Part shown: piece by piece, positions 33,991-45,756 of the stretch | How the letters are laid out: each line of letters begins with the position of its first letter | How positions within the stretch are numbered: the first letter of the stretch is position 1 | Source of the DNA: Paragonimus westermani | Taxonomy: Eukaryota; Platyhelminthes; Trematoda; Plagiorchiida; Troglotrematidae | DNA length: 64,000 nucleotides | Reading direction: 5' to 3' | Assembly (NCBI GenBank): GCA_008508345.1 | Contig: QNGE01001220.1 | Coordinates: 1-64,000 of the forward strand | Notes under the pieces: generated by a model | Databases searched by the model: none | Told to the model about the DNA's origin: nothing | Seen by the model: only the letters and a program-made list of their open reading frames with translations | Translations under genes and position numbers: made by a program

Positions 33991-36289
33991 TGTGACCAAC
34001 TGAGTTTTGTTCATGTTATATAAAATATTTTATGATTTCTTTCAGAGGTTAAATAGGTAGTTAATCTACACCGTAAACTTGACTTGATATCTGCTCGCTC
34101 AAATTTCACTTCAACTATGAGCTTGTAAAGGACAGCAAAATATCGTCCACTTGTGTTGTTCTTAGTATGGTTTAAAACAGTGGATAAACCTTCTTTTAAC
34201 GAATATCAGTGGAGGGTAGCTAATCTGGAATCATTCACGGAGAGCAGCACGGCTCCCATGTTTGGCATTTACAAGTCACAAAGCTATTGGTTGCTCAAAA
34301 GATTTGAAAAACGACTACCGGCAGAAGACTGCTAACTGAAATGATATAGTTTGAATTATTCGCACATTTTTGCAAGAATTTTACCTTCATCCTGCCAATC
34401 TATCTCTATAACTATGGCCTCGATGAACGCTCATTTAGATGATCTTAGAATTCTACAGGTGAATGCAGATCCAACATTAAGATTTGTGTACACATTTCGG
34501 TGTCGCTCTCCACCAACAGCAACATTCCCCAAGAATGCATCCATGTTATTCTAAAAGTAGTTTTACTCAGGTTTCATCCATTCGATATCATCAACAGTTG
34601 ATCCACATTTGAACGCGGAATCAGATACATATCTTCCACTTGTAATGATCTATGAGCCTACGGACCATAAAATCTATATTGATTGGTCTCCGATATGGAG
34701 AATATTCTATGTATGAAAACGGTAACATCGTCACAATAGAAGCAGCCTTCTTTCCTGAACAGGTATTTACTGTTGTTCGGGTTATTACAGCAGTCTTGAT
34801 AAAACACACTTTGTATGAATATACCCAAAAGACCGTAATTTGCTAACGAGATATCTCGGTCATTGAAAACTTCACGTTAAGTTATCAACCGCAGTAGAAC
34901 CAATGAGATAGAAGGATATATGCTTGCCTGGTTCATAAAATAATCGTACTTTTCTGAACTGAAGATTTTTGAAAGATGTGATCAACACTTGAAAGCGTCC
35001 ATTAAGCTTCAAACCTCGCAGGGTACAAAAGTGGTGAAAGGTCAGTCATTATTAACCAATTGTTTTTAAATTCAAATTGGCAAATCCTCCTGAAAACGCT
35101 TGTTAATTGAGTGATTTTGCGGCCATATGGAAAGGAAAATTCGGACGGTACTTAACACACCTCTTACAAAATTTTTCTTCTGAAATTTAGTAGTTTGGTT
35201 CTCGCATCACCTTATCAACTGTGGTTCATTAGCGCGTTGGGCGGTTATAAGTTGCGTTGTGGAGTTTTAAGCCAATGGAATGATAGAATGAGGCTGACGA
35301 AATGCGTACACAGTTGACTTCTAGTTTTTATGGCTAAAGTGTACTTATGACAGACAAAAAATCTTTTTTCAGATTAGCGCTCGTACTAGAATTTATTGTT
35401 TATTCTAAAGTGTCTGTGCCAAAAAATTTCAGTAACGTTTCAAGAATGAGATAAATCATGACCGGATTAACAAAATCTGACAACAAACTCGACACTAATT
35501 AAAACACTAAACGTATGCCTCTAGTACGATGCATTTATGAGCACATTCAAAAGACTAATACCAGTGGTCGGAAAATGGTGTTTAATTGAGCTTCTTGGTT
35601 AACATGGGCCACTGTTCTGTGGACAGTTTTCTAAGCGAATGATTACACATAAAGTAAGCACCCCCTGGAGATTAATTTGACCGTGACTTTAATTTAATTG
35701 CTTGTGCTTGATTATCAGCTATTACCTTACCATCTTTTTGTAAATGTTCACGTGTTTGTTAGCGAGGTGACTTTTAGTAATGACAAAGACAGACTGAATT
35801 ATGTAAACTTCGCCGATTTCTCCATATTTTGTTATTGTAATCGAGGTGTGATGTTTGTTGTTAATTTCACTGTGGTTGATACAACTAGGATGTGTTGATG
35901 CCATAGACTCCTCCGTTCGCCCGTTTGGTTTATGAGGTGAAACAAATCTGTATAACCTCGATGTTATCAATGCCGACTTTGTGAACTTTAGATGGCGCGT
36001 ATAGCGCTATCACTACTTGAATTTCTAACTTCTCATAGTTCAATATCACACTGGCAGAAGTGAGAAGGGTGAGGGTTACTATGGTGACTAGGTTGTTGAC
36101 CAGTTTGTTAGTTATAGCTTAGTTGGTACATCACGTCACGTTTCTCCACAAAAAACAAATATTTCCATAGTGAACGTCAGACAGCTAGGAGTCATGATTT
36201 GACGAGAACTGAAATTTGATAACCAATACGATTTTTGAACAATCACGACCACAGAGTTTTACTTTAAACTGCTCGTGCCAAAATTCAAG
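33991..36289. other. no recognisable gene
   Basis: Short frames at 34153-34335, 34351-34554 and 34652-34846 look mildly protein-like but carry no recognisable domain or consistent splice sites. The 20-mer at 35385-35404 matches 10012-10031. Confidence 0.45.
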
Positions 36290-37120
36290 GAACCCGATCC
36301 ATTATTTTGTCGAATACTTAAAAGATGAATTAGCCACGTCATTGACAAGTAGAGTGGCTAGCCAAGCTGCCCAGTCCCACTTAGAAACCAGTTGCTCACT
36401 CGGTTTACGTGGTGCATTTGACTTTGTCGAGTGCACAAGAAACAATACTGTGGAGTATTAAAAGTTGGGTTTACCAAGAATAGCGCGATTATTCACTAAC
36501 TTAACGCTGACGGAAACAGCCAAGTTGTTCGTGATTACCTGTGTGGGGCCAAATTCGACACCGGGATACCGGTAATGATAATAAGCTAACGTTTGTCCCG
36601 TTGCACTTAGAGACACGGAAGCTAGCCGACATTGAACTTCACCGACAGATAAATGGCGTGACAATGAGATCTCATGCGAGCCTCCCCAATGGCCAACTCA
36701 TGAAGTACCGTCAACAGTCACATGTCACATGTATCACCGATAATCCTGATACCGATCTTAACATAGTATTTGTAACGATCAGTTGCTTAACATAGAGTCC
36801 CAAGTAATTTTCTTCGTGATGACGACCATTCGGAACTGCTTGCCGTTAGATATGTAAACAGAACACTATCTAGACCTGAAGAAAATAGCATAAGAAAGAA
36901 GCCTGTATTTATAAGAGTGCCGTTCAAAAATGACAGTGTTGCAGAGTGAGTGAAAAATAAACTAAACCAGACAATCAAAAGGAACGTATGTCATAGCTGA
37001 GCTGCACACACAATTAACCAAATCCTAAGTTTTTCTGTTCTGTAACGAAGACTCTCGGACCATAACCCGTAACCTACTTGTTCACTTGCTCCCTTGGAGT
37101 TCGTTATTTTGTTAGGACAT
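36290..37120 (+). pseudogene. PLE copy D: decayed reverse transcriptase and linker
   Basis: In order: HLETSCSLGLRGAFDFVE (about 36386-36440) matches the segment before motif A. LFTNLTLTETAKLF (about 36485) matches SLFTNVPLTET of motif A. HRQINGVTMRSHAS (about 36630-36680) matches YRQIDGVAMGSPLG of motif B. CITDNPDTDLNIVF (about 36731-36772) matches the stretch after YVDD, but the catalytic box reads QQSH. RYVNRTLSRPEENSIRKK and PVFIRVPFKNDSVAE (about 36855-36948) match the linker. About 300 bases of thumb are missing between them. LNQTIKR (about 36963) continues the linker. A GIY-YIG domain is not convincingly visible. Confidence 0.62.
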
Positions 37121-40100
37121 CAGGACAGGTTTTGAAACTAATCCTTGAAAACTATTCGCAGTGATCCGGGCACCGTGGAACATGACCGGTCAATGATTAT
37201 TTGAGCAATGATCAAGCCTCCTAAATGATATACCGCATGCCAAGCAGCTCATCAGAAGCCAGATGAATGTGAATACTGTGTATTGACTTGAATGCTGAAA
37301 TCAAGTTTCTCGGACTAGACATTAGGCCTACCCTAGTTCCAACTAAACCGAACTGTTGGTCGGCTAGCCTGTTTGACCAGTCAACTATTAGCTTTTTACC
37401 GAATCCGGTCAATATATCCAACAAACCCAGTTGCACCTCCGCATAACCGTACCGAAATGGTATTATAAAAAGAAACCTTTTCGTTTGACGTGTCATTATT
37501 CTCACTATCTTTATGAACATATTCTTGGAACAACTCTTAGATCCTAAGAAGTAAAATATTTCTTCGATTGTGTTAAATCAGGCGTTCCATGACACCTGAC
37601 ACTTAGTCATCTTAACGGACCCTTGTTCATTCCACAATTCCTTCATGAGTGCAACGCTGTTACGTTGACCGCTTGAGAATAGACGGAAAGCCTACAAAAT
37701 ATGACTGGATATGCTGACCACCGGTTTGTTATCTACACGCCTCAACCGTACTCGTGGATGTACCTCGAAACTGGCATGTATTTACGTTTCGTGGTTACAG
37801 CAAAATGTTTGATAACAGTCACTAAGACGGATGAAGTCACAGTCACCGTTTGATAATGTGAAACGACGCTGAAAATGAAATTTTGTCGTGGTCAGGTGTA
37901 GTACCAAATCGGCAATGAAGCTAAAAATGTTTTGTTTGATTTTTGGCTGGCCTTCTAAGGGGTGCAAAGAGGAGTAAGGCGTGTCCATGCATATAACAAA
38001 TGATTTACACAAGATTAGTGTAAGGATTACAAAGTAAATCTTCTTGTGATAAGTGAGTTTTCTGAAAACCGAACTGGACTTTCAAGTCACGAAAGATAGA
38101 CTGATTTGTGAGTTCTCGCCACTTCTTTTTTATATAACAATAATTTAATAATATATGTAATCATTGTGTAAAGAACTTGAAGCTGTGTCTACGAAAAGCC
38201 ACCGCATTAAATGCGGTCACCCCGCAGGTGGATACGTTGGTTGTGCTGCCACGGACTTAAGGGTAGGCATTTTTTTCTCAAATTATTCATTATGGAATCA
38301 ATTCCTCGTGTCATCTGTTACATCTCCACAATTCAGATCGATTATGCAGGTCAAGTTACCCGAAAATTAGCAGATTATTTGACATAAGATGGGAGTCAGT
38401 AGGCAGCAGTATTCGAGCCTGCCTAACACATATGAGGGACATTGTTTGTCACGTAACCCTCGGAGATGACGAGAAATTTGATGCATGTCAAACCGTCACA
38501 TGCGATAACTCACACGCATATGCCGTTCCCCATTCCTGTCCAACAACTATGGGCCTGCGTTGCACATTTACTGAGTTATTTGTCAGTAAGGTTTGTTAAT
38601 TCGAGGCGAAATAACAGATGACCGAACGGTTAATCCCTGTTCGTTAAATAAAACTAGTTAGTGTCCCAGACGATTGGTTGTTGTACTCAACTGTTGGTTG
38701 TTTGGCAGTAGCTTCTTTAATGACCACATATATTGGGAATCACCAACAGTCTTCACTTCACAATGTTAGCCGCACCTGGTTGTTTGCTTGGTCTAATTAA
38801 AGTTTTCATAATAACCGCTCTACGTGAAACCAATGCATGATCCGTGAGTAGCCTTGAACACTCTTCATAAAATATCAGAATCACCGAGAAGCTTTATTTT
38901 TCCTCAGCATTCTTACAGTGCTTGCGAAGTATTTAACAGTAACAAGCGAGTTGAATCCCTTTTAGACCATGCACTCCTGGTGTGATTACGGTGCTGAAGT
39001 GGGTGTTAATCAAAATTGGCTGTTGTTTATTCCGGTTTCTTTGAAATTTAGATTTATACGCTTGGACTTTCCTTGTTAAATACTACGTGGCAACACACCT
39101 ATTCGCTCTAATTCTGTTGAAGCCCATTCGTTGTTGAAACAGTTGAATCTATCGCGTACTACAGTATTTTTTGTAAGGATTCAAACGGGTAGAAAAGAAA
39201 CAACTTTGAGAAACCCAAAACAGGAGGTATAATTAGTGAGTACAAGAGATTTTCTGTTAAGTTAGTTCTCGACGTTTCAGCAGACTGACATTATAAGCTG
39301 ATGGCGAAAGTGTAAAACGGTTCATTCCATACATGGCCAGACTAACGAATCGTTATCCTTTGACGATAGGTACTTTTGTGAGCGGTTTTCGTGAATGCTC
39401 GTGCGCTACACAGTTTTACGTCGTGAGTTAGCCCACCAAATCTAGCTTCGTTTGCTCAAACAGTCCGACTCCACATGCAACTATACCGCATGGACGGATG
39501 TATTGACCGGTCTGATAATCGGTGAACATAGGGGGAATCTGATTAGAGTAAATATGGTTTGTACACGTTTATAGATAGTAGAGTCAGTTGAGCAAAAGTG
39601 TGAGCTGAAGCAGACGGTTTTTCATGTGTTTGTTCCTAGAAATCTAATGCTTTTATTTTACTGATTATTTTGAGCTGGTCAGTCCTATGGTGTTGGTGCA
39701 AGATGGTGTCCTTCTATTGTCTCTCACAGAATTTCCTTATTCCCGTCAAATGAGATCCATTTTACCCAGATGGTTCTTACACATCACTTGTCAGCAGCTC
39801 GTTAAAACTGACTATGCTCACTCATTGTCGTCATTGAGCGAACTGAAACCAGATGCACATTAAGATTGCTGAACCTGGATTCTGCGAGCATTGCAATGCA
39901 CAGTTGTCCCGGAGATGCCATATCATATATGAGATTATTTAACCATAGCAGCCTGGACAAAAGTTAATGGAAACGCAAACGATCGATCATTTATACCGTT
40001 TTCATCCGTCTTGCTCACTGGACCTGTGTGCGTTTTGAATAGTCGTTTGAATATATGATAGTGACGTTACTAATGTGCTCTCGAAAAATGATCTTTCTAT

Positions 40101-41461
40101 ATCCGCAGGCATTTTGTGTCCTTTTGTGTGTGACTTCTAGTTCATGAGCAACACATGATTTGATAATTGCCTTAGCGACTACACTAACATACTTGGTAGT
40201 CGGGTACACGCAGACAGTGTATGCAAATTCGTTTTGTTGTTTTCTGTCGTGAACACGAAAATGTCACCTTATGCAAAACTCACAACCAACTTGCAGTACT
40301 ATATGATACTGGTAAATTCCCTCACTACGGCTGACACGCCAGCTAGAAAACACAGATAGAGAGTAAGAACGATGGCCCACTGTACTTAGTCAGACTGGCA
40401 CCATGAACCGTTATATGTGATTCACAAAAGCCTCAGTCGGAATTCGCTAGGCTTTTGTAAACAAGGTTCAGCCAGGTCAATGTATGGATGGGTTTTTGAA
40501 CATTTCAAGTATCAACACTGGTGGCAGTGATCATCCTTCTATATTTAGCCTTCACTTAAGAGGAGAAAGCTGACACGTGATAAATTTTGACAAGAAACGT
40601 TGTAAATTCGCTTATCACACATTGTGTGATACACGGTAGTCTCACGCATCTCGATATAAGTAGACATTTATGTTAAAGATCCTCTTCGGGTCGCACGCCC
40701 ACTGAGCCTGGTTAAATTTCCACAGCCGTACACTAACTGCTTCAACACATATTTAGCTTAGGGATTTTATTTAGGTGTCCTAATTGTGGCCGGCTATTGA
40801 TGTTTTGAACTGACGTGCTTTTTCGTGGCACGTTATAGATAAGCGTAGATGCACTGCTTGTCAAAACTCCATGATTTTCTGAAAGTCAGATGCCAATTGT
40901 CTGTCAGACTTGACCAGTTATAATAAAATGTGATGTGGGGCGCAGTGTAAAGTGCACCGACTCCCAAGAGTGTGACAACTTTGTGGAAAACGGGTATCAT
41001 TGACTTCGTAGAATCCGACTGCATATGGGACGTCCTTTTATGCACGCGCGATTAAGCAACCATGTCAGCTTAACTGGAGATTGACGACAGTTCCAACGAG
41101 TGTCACTGATGATCCGTATCCGTGTTGTATACTTAGCAAATGAATCTAAAGTAGAATTTCTACTCCCTATGTGCGTGCAATTAAACCAAACACAAGGTAT
41201 ATATAACTCTGAATCCATTCTCATTTTAATTCTTCAAAGAAACTGAGAACACCCATAAGGAAGGTGAATGAAAGAGCATCTGAATTGCCAACAACGTGAC
41301 ATGTTCTGGCCTCCTTGTGACCTATCTTTTACACGGTAACATTCTAAGGTGGACAGTACAACAGTATGCTTTGTTTCAACGCGCTTTTAACAGTTTCACA
41401 GGCCGCCTTTTGACACGCTCAGCAGAAGAATCCTCACTGCTGCCAAGTTGGATGAAAACTG
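37121..41461. other. no recognisable gene
   Basis: Contains short frames only; 37221-37520 (minus, 99 codons) and 38164-38370 (plus) carry no motif I can name. Confidence 0.5.
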
Positions 41462-41652
41462 TTGTGTAAGACTTTTATGGAGGCGAGACTGCTTCGGAAG
41501 GCCTTGTGGAATGAGTACACCCAAATAAACTACCAGTACTGGAAACATGTGCCTCCTGAAGCGAACAAAATAAAGCCTTCTACTTTCTCATATACGCTTC
41601 TGCGAAGAAGTCGATATCTTGATTTCCAGCGTTCAGACCACACGGTCACTAG
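41462..41652 (+). other. candidate exon (unassigned)
   Basis: A frame open for 63 codons ends exactly at a consensus splice donor (cactag then gtaagac at 41653). It contains KTFMEARLLRKALWNEYTQ and YQYWKHVPPEANKIKPSTF. No clear acceptor is visible; the nearest AG is in gtgtaag at 41468-41469. A stop lies just upstream in the frame. An alternative acceptor, gtttcacag at about 41401, leads into a different frame. No family recognised. Confidence 0.3.
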
Positions 41653-44535
41653 GTAAGACTTTATAGTTTTTGGATAGCACAGGTGGTCATAGTCAGCTCG
41701 TTCCGATTAGCCTGCTCAAACCTGGCAAAGAATTGAGTGCAGAACACGCGTTCAACTAGTTGTAACTCAGGTACATGCATTGGGTTCCAACATTCTTTGT
41801 CTGCAACCCTTGCCAAATATATTCCATTTTTCGATCAACCAGTTTCTATATGAAACATTGATATCCGTGGTTGCGAGACTTGCCGGGACACTGAAAATCA
41901 TCACCGGCTGAATGATATAGAAAAGGAGGAATCACCACGGAAAGCATTATTTTGTTTGTACTCAAGGAAACTCACGAGCTGAATCAGGACCGTTTCGTCA
42001 TGAAATGTTCGGTCCTTTACGGTGTGGACTGGCGATCATAAATTTTATTACAATGGATTCACACAAACAAAACATCTGACGGTACGGTCCAGAAAGACCA
42101 GCTCATTTCTCGCATCTGACTAAATATTCTACATTCTAGTTTGTGAATTGCGTATAATGCTGTAGACGCTGAACGTGTACTCTTCTATCTAACCTGCTCC
42201 AGCGAAATCATGATCCACCAGTCCAGTTTTCCCATTTCGGTCGTTCGTCGAATTATGTGCACCGGCAGTCAGCATGTTCGGCTCAAGGAAAAAGACTTGA
42301 TTAGCGATGCGTGAACAATTAAATGAAGGGCATATAGCAAATGTCACATGACCGATCAGTTGAGGTGAGTTAATAAGGCGAACAACAGTCCGTATTTATG
42401 TTGTGTCCGAGCCATCTACCTGATGTCAAGTAGTCCTGTATCTTTTACGTAACAATGCGCCTGAAAGAGCATACCGACATTCAAGCATCTTTTTTCACAT
42501 TACATTGGGCCCTCTTTATCATGGGGATTTCGGTTAGAGCGTCCATACTTATGTCTCTAACAACTAAGCGACCAAAGAAGGCGAGAGTGGATCGGGCAAA
42601 TCGGCAGAATACATTCTATAATGAAACATAAAATCACTTCATCCTGAAGGGAAACACAAGATTTTCTTGCATCACCGGAAACGGATCATCTGTCCTTCAA
42701 GTATAAGCTGTCAGGCAACTGCACACATAACCACAGGTTGCAGAGTGCAGTTCGAGTCCGGTAATCTAACCATGGGCGGGATGTCTCATTTCATAATGCA
42801 AATTTAGCAGAACGTTGAAGGCAGTCCAAGAGATAGGCCATGTGTGTATCTAATAGATATTCGTTGTTCAGTCAATCAATTAAGGGGAGAAAACGCAACC
42901 AAAACGTGTGTTCGGCTCAGCCTCGGTAAAACTCTTAGGGTCGATGAACCGTAGATTGTCGAAAGTTGAAAACGTAGATTGGACAGTCAAACCTACCGGA
43001 AGCAAAGGTTGTGAGCTGATGTAATAAAAACAGGAATGGCGCCGTTTAATGCACACAGTTACTATCGGTGAGATTTCGAGTGATTCTTCGGTATCGAAAA
43101 GTAACGGTTTCGTTATTAAGAAGTAGGTGATAACAACAAGAGAATCAAAACCGAACGCACTCTTAAACCGGCCCTCATCAAGCTGTTTTTACTGTATCCG
43201 GATTCATAAAGTAAGATGGTTTTTATGGGGATCAGCCAAATGAACCCTCGCAACACGAGTGGAAGCTTACATCTGCTTGGTCATCATTTTTGAGGACACT
43301 GTCCATAATGGGCAGTATTTTCAGTAATTGGTATTTAACTTGTCAGAAGTTGCTAGGATGAGTAGACATAAGCTTAGTTAACTCGTATTGGAATCAGTTG
43401 TGTCTGGTTACAAAAAAGAACATTGCTGTTAGCTGGTATGTGGACTTCTCATTAGAAACAGCTCGTGAAATTGCTGGCAAAATTCATTAGTACCGGTTCT
43501 TGAATGTGCAGTGTGAAATATTAAACAATTAACGGTTTTGTTTTTACAATTTTTGTCGGTTTATGCTGGTACCGTGATGTTAACTGTGTTAGCTGGAACA
43601 ATACAGTTTGTCTACAGGTGTCAAAACGAACGGTGTTCAGAGTGCAGCCAGGTAATTAGACCTGTTTTATTCGGCTGAGGACAAGAGGTTAACTGTAATG
43701 CCGTGCCAGTTAATCTGGTATATCAAGAAATTAAGAACATTCTTTTTTTTCTCTGTTCTGTTCCTGGTTACATGTTGACGCAACCTGTTATCTCTGTTCC
43801 ATTAGCCAACCGTGAAAGAGAGTTTGTGTACTGAACCTGTTGATTATCTTACAAATTCTGAAGGTTTCCTATTCCGCCAGTAAGATTTGGATGGTTTCTG
43901 ATCAACAAGTTACACAGTCATTTAAACCAGACAGGAAGTTACAATTCTTCTACGTTTACTTGCTGGGCTTATATGTGCAAGCCTTGGCCTAAGTGCCAAA
44001 CTTCTGAATGACATCCATATTAACATGAGAATACGGTAAGTAGCAACATTCGTGGAGGACATCTTGGATTCTGCACAGTCGACCGTTCCATAATGAGACT
44101 GGGTATGATGATATAGTCTTTTCTTCGAAAGTATTTCAAAAAAAGTTTCAATGACACACAGTTTACTGTTACGCACACGTGACGAAATGAATTGAATTTG
44201 AAATGACAACTGACGTGCGTTCTACTACTTATGCTGCAATAAGTAAGTATCAGGCTTTTTCGATGTTCTGATTAGAAATAGCTCGTTTTGTGCCTGCTGT
44301 TGCAATCAACTCTCATCAACCCCTTTCACAGGTGCTCGTCACAAAATTACAAATGAATATGATTTCATTGTAAGCTAAATTACTTCTGACTGCGTCGCAC
44401 TTAATAAAAATTGCATAACGGCTCAAGGTGGGCTATCAGAAAGCATAACACGATAAAAATAAGGGCGAAGCCCACTAGGACACTGAAAAAACAGTACTCT
44501 GCCAACTACTTTTCTCAGATTGAGAGGCGTTTAAC
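41653..44535. other. no recognisable gene
   Basis: No long frame. A B-box-like agttcgagtcc (42749-42759) has no matching A box. Confidence 0.5.
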
Positions 44536-44850
44536 TTGTGCCTTAGAACATGTGTGGATTTTTCATCAGCTTACAAAGTGACTGAGATCCCAATCGCAAA
44601 CAAGGCACACTGTGCCAAGTGGTGGGTGGAAATTTTTCAAGATATGGGCATGCCAATTAGTTGTGTGTGGGACAACACGCTAGTAACACTTCATTTTCTA
44701 CATGAGGTTGAAACCACACGCCGCTAGTTCTTTAAAAACGCCAGTGGAACAAGTTTTGCAACCACACAGTAAACTTGTATTTAGTGGCAACGTTCATCCA
44801 AACTCTCACGGAGTGACTGATATGACGCTGATGCCTCAGATAATGTAATG
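44536..44850 (+). pseudogene. gypsy-type integrase core remnant
   Basis: The frame from 44536 reads VDFSSAYKVTEIPIANKAHC, AKWWVEIFQDMGMPISCV and then WDNTLVTLHFLHEV. This follows the integrase pattern VDxxSxYxExxPIxNK, KWxVExxxxxxGxPxxxxSDNGTxFxSxxFHEV. Both catalytic aspartates are present, although SDNG has become WDNT. After a frameshift, NVHPNSHGVTDM (about 44792-44827) matches the HPQSNGxxER block with the catalytic Glu lost. The zinc-binding head is absent. The gypsy assignment is by pattern; BEL is possible. Confidence 0.52.
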
Positions 44851-44945
44851 TGTCAACCACCATCTCATGGATGATTCCATCAGTGATGGTGCAGCTCCTA
44901 GGTTTGGACTACTTCTAATAGTGTAACGCCAAGGTACAAAACCTG

Positions 44946-45756
44946 GTCAACATCGCAACAGCACATTGCATTCAAACGATGCGCACGACTCATTAAACTG
45001 GTAAAATGAAGGCTCTAGTATGTCTGTGATGTTCTGCGCTCGTCGTCAACCCTCAAAGACCACAGCAATGTCGTCTGCATACTCCATGGGATTAATTCGA
45101 GTTCATGGAAGCAGTTCCATATCGTCTTTTCCGCGGTAAGCCAGGGTACAAACCAGGATCTTGTCTGCCTCAAAGTCAAATCTGTAAAAGGGGATAAACA
45201 GTTTTATCACCCCAAACCAAACTGCCATAGGCAGAAGCTCCGCCCGAGATATGGAAACAAGTTATTTTCGTGTTGTCAGTCAAACAGTTTTTTCTGTGGA
45301 CATACCCAGATTGCTGGAGTGACAACTGGATCGTAGGTTTTTCTGCGTTTAAGAAAAGCAACTGTCTGTCTCTTATGTGAACGGAGGAATATGAAGATAT
45401 TGACAATGCAACCACAGCCTGAGCGAAGCCCAATTTGCTCCTAATGAAGGTGTTCTTTGACCAATCTCGATCTGTCTATGAAATACAGAAACAAAAGAAA
45501 AACCAGGGTAATCTCCAGATGATTTGATTGCAAGGTAAGTGAAAATGACGAGAGTGATAACCATATTCTAACCACTTGACAAGATCTCGCTGATGTAGAG
45601 TTTTTGGAGTATTGCCACCAGTTGTTTGACTAAAGTTGGACCTACATGTGTAAAAGGGCGGAAATGACCTTGTTTGGGAGGGGTGTCTTGTATTGGTTCA
45701 AATATTGATATCAAGCAGGGTTTCTGTTTCAGATGACAGAGGAGCATCAAAAACAA
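44946..45756 (-). pseudogene. LINE (CR1/RTE-like) reverse transcriptase remnant
   Basis: Read downward from 45756, QGHFRPFTHVG and GFSFVSVFHRQIE loosely match the finger motifs. RDRQLLFLNAEKPTIQLS (about 45290-45365) matches motif A with the aspartates changed. FGVIKLFIPFYRFDFEADKI (about 45155-45215) matches GVRQGCPLSPFLFNFxxDxI. MEYADDIAVVFEG (catalytic YADD at 45070-45081) matches LEYADDIALLxE and is intact. The following AQNITDILEPSFYQFNES and ECNVLLRC match AQxxLxxLxxxFxxFxxxFxxxKCKVLL. Frameshifts and stops break the frame at several points. Confidence 0.62.

Noticed and set aside
42749..42759. agttcgagtcc, an almost perfect polymerase III B box
   Set aside because: No A box at suitable distance upstream, no cloverleaf and no similarity to the SINE-like copies; an isolated 11-mer is not a tRNA gene.
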